DNA of 18,620 bases from Hamiltosporidium magnivora (Eukaryota; Microsporidia; Dubosqiidae): the NCBI GenBank assembly GCA_004325065.1, contig PITI01000158.1, positions 1 to 18,620 on the forward strand, written 5' to 3'. Below are positions 18,300-18,620 of the stretch, one piece after another; position 1 is the stretch's first letter; each line of letters begins with the position of its first letter. The translations under genes were made by a program, and so were the position numbers. Under the pieces are notes generated by a model, which saw nothing but the letters and a program-made list of their open reading frames with translations, made no database searches and was not told the origin of the DNA.

Positions 18300-18620
18300 T
18301 TATTCGCTACTGTCATTATTTTTGAGAGAATCAAGGTCCATATCACCACTTTTGACTTTATCAAACGTATCATCAATAATCTTCTGATCAATTCCAAGTT
18401 TAGAAAGTGCTTGTCGAAGACGCTCCAAATCAATTATAGGTTTCAAATCTCCAAAAACTATAAACGTATCAGTGTCAGGAACAGAATATATTTTTGGAGA
18501 TTTTATTGAAAATTTAGTTTCATTTTGATCCAAAAAGAATTTTTCTGTGTTTTTTGCTTCTTCTAATACTAATTTAGATTGAAGAAGTGTATAAATTTGT
18601 TTTTCTTTGGTGGTGAATTC
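18300..18620 (-). CDS. NAC-domain subunit of the nascent polypeptide-associated complex, 5' end off window
   Basis: 106 residues are visible and the frame continues through the window edge (GAATTC), so the start is missing. NAC is a ribosome-bound heterodimer that shields nascent chains and controls their targeting. The NAC-domain core is clear: KFSIKSPKIYSVPDTDTFIV then FGD (36-58 of the visible part), the family pattern F-x-I-x-x-P-x-V-Y-x-x-P-x-x-D-T-Y-I-V-F-G-E. IVFGD is alpha-like. However, the following PIIDLERLRQALSKLGID fits the beta subunit (BTF3/EGD1) pattern P-I-T-E-M-L-x-x-I-L-x-Q-L-G-A-D, and the protein ends in an acidic tail without the UBA domain expected of alpha. I lean to beta but cannot settle it. 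A TTG inside the frame at 18531-18533 is not the start; coding continues smoothly upstream of it. Confidence 0.75.
   Translation of the reverse strand, partial: EFTTKEKQIYTLLQSKLVLEEAKNTEKFFLDQNETKFSIKSPKIYSVPDTDTFIVFGDLKPIIDLERLRQALSKLGIDQKIIDDTFDKVKSGDMDLDSLKNNDSSE

Noticed and set aside
1..18620. Bacterial-style features: operons, Shine-Dalgarno sites, CRISPR arrays, defence islands
   Set aside because: The genes are eukaryotic (ERB1, BET4, NAC), spaced kilobases apart and without ribosome binding sites. No regularly spaced repeat array apart from the in-frame coding repeat is present.

Overview
The window looks like nuclear DNA of a microsporidian or a similarly reduced fungus-like eukaryote. 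It is very AT-rich. The recognisable genes are single uninterrupted reading frames, and at least one core eukaryotic protein is strongly shortened: the ERB1-like protein has 461 residues, against about 800 in yeast. I cannot name the genus. Gene density is low for a microsporidian: four genes in 18.6 kb, separated by 0.7-7 kb of AT-rich DNA littered with decayed mobile elements. This resembles the expanded, transposon-bearing microsporidian genomes rather than the compact ones.

Layout. Positions 1-278 (minus) hold the end of a broken non-LTR-type reverse transcriptase. Positions 1545-2930 (plus) encode ERB1/BOP1, a 60S ribosome assembly factor. Positions 3626-4813 (plus) encode the alpha subunit of Rab geranylgeranyltransferase (BET4). 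From 4.8 to 8.7 kb there is no intact gene, but there is a 235-bp tRNA-derived SINE-like insertion (6666-6900, minus) with a 9-bp target duplication, plus weak traces of retroelement coding on the minus strand around 7.0-7.4 kb. Positions 8671-11220 (minus) encode an unrecognised 849-residue protein with twelve tandem hexapeptides. From 11.2 to 13.8 kb there are integrase-like coding relics. Positions 13793-15357 are a decayed Tc1/mariner element flanked by TA. Its ends carry paired direct repeats (IR/DR architecture), its transposase on the minus strand is broken, and a 124-bp segment has been inserted into it. From 15.4 to 18.3 kb I see no convincing gene. Positions 18300-18620 (minus) are the 3' part of a nascent polypeptide-associated complex (NAC) subunit that runs off the window end.

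The intact genes are unrelated housekeeping functions (ribosome assembly, Rab prenylation, co-translational chaperoning) plus one lineage-specific protein. They are not an operon or a pathway cluster. No CRISPR array, prokaryotic system or intact transposase is present. The most informative items are the IR/DR Tc1 fossil, the foreign-looking insert inside it, the SINE-like element, the higher-order repeat in the 849-residue protein, and the beta-rich insert in BET4.
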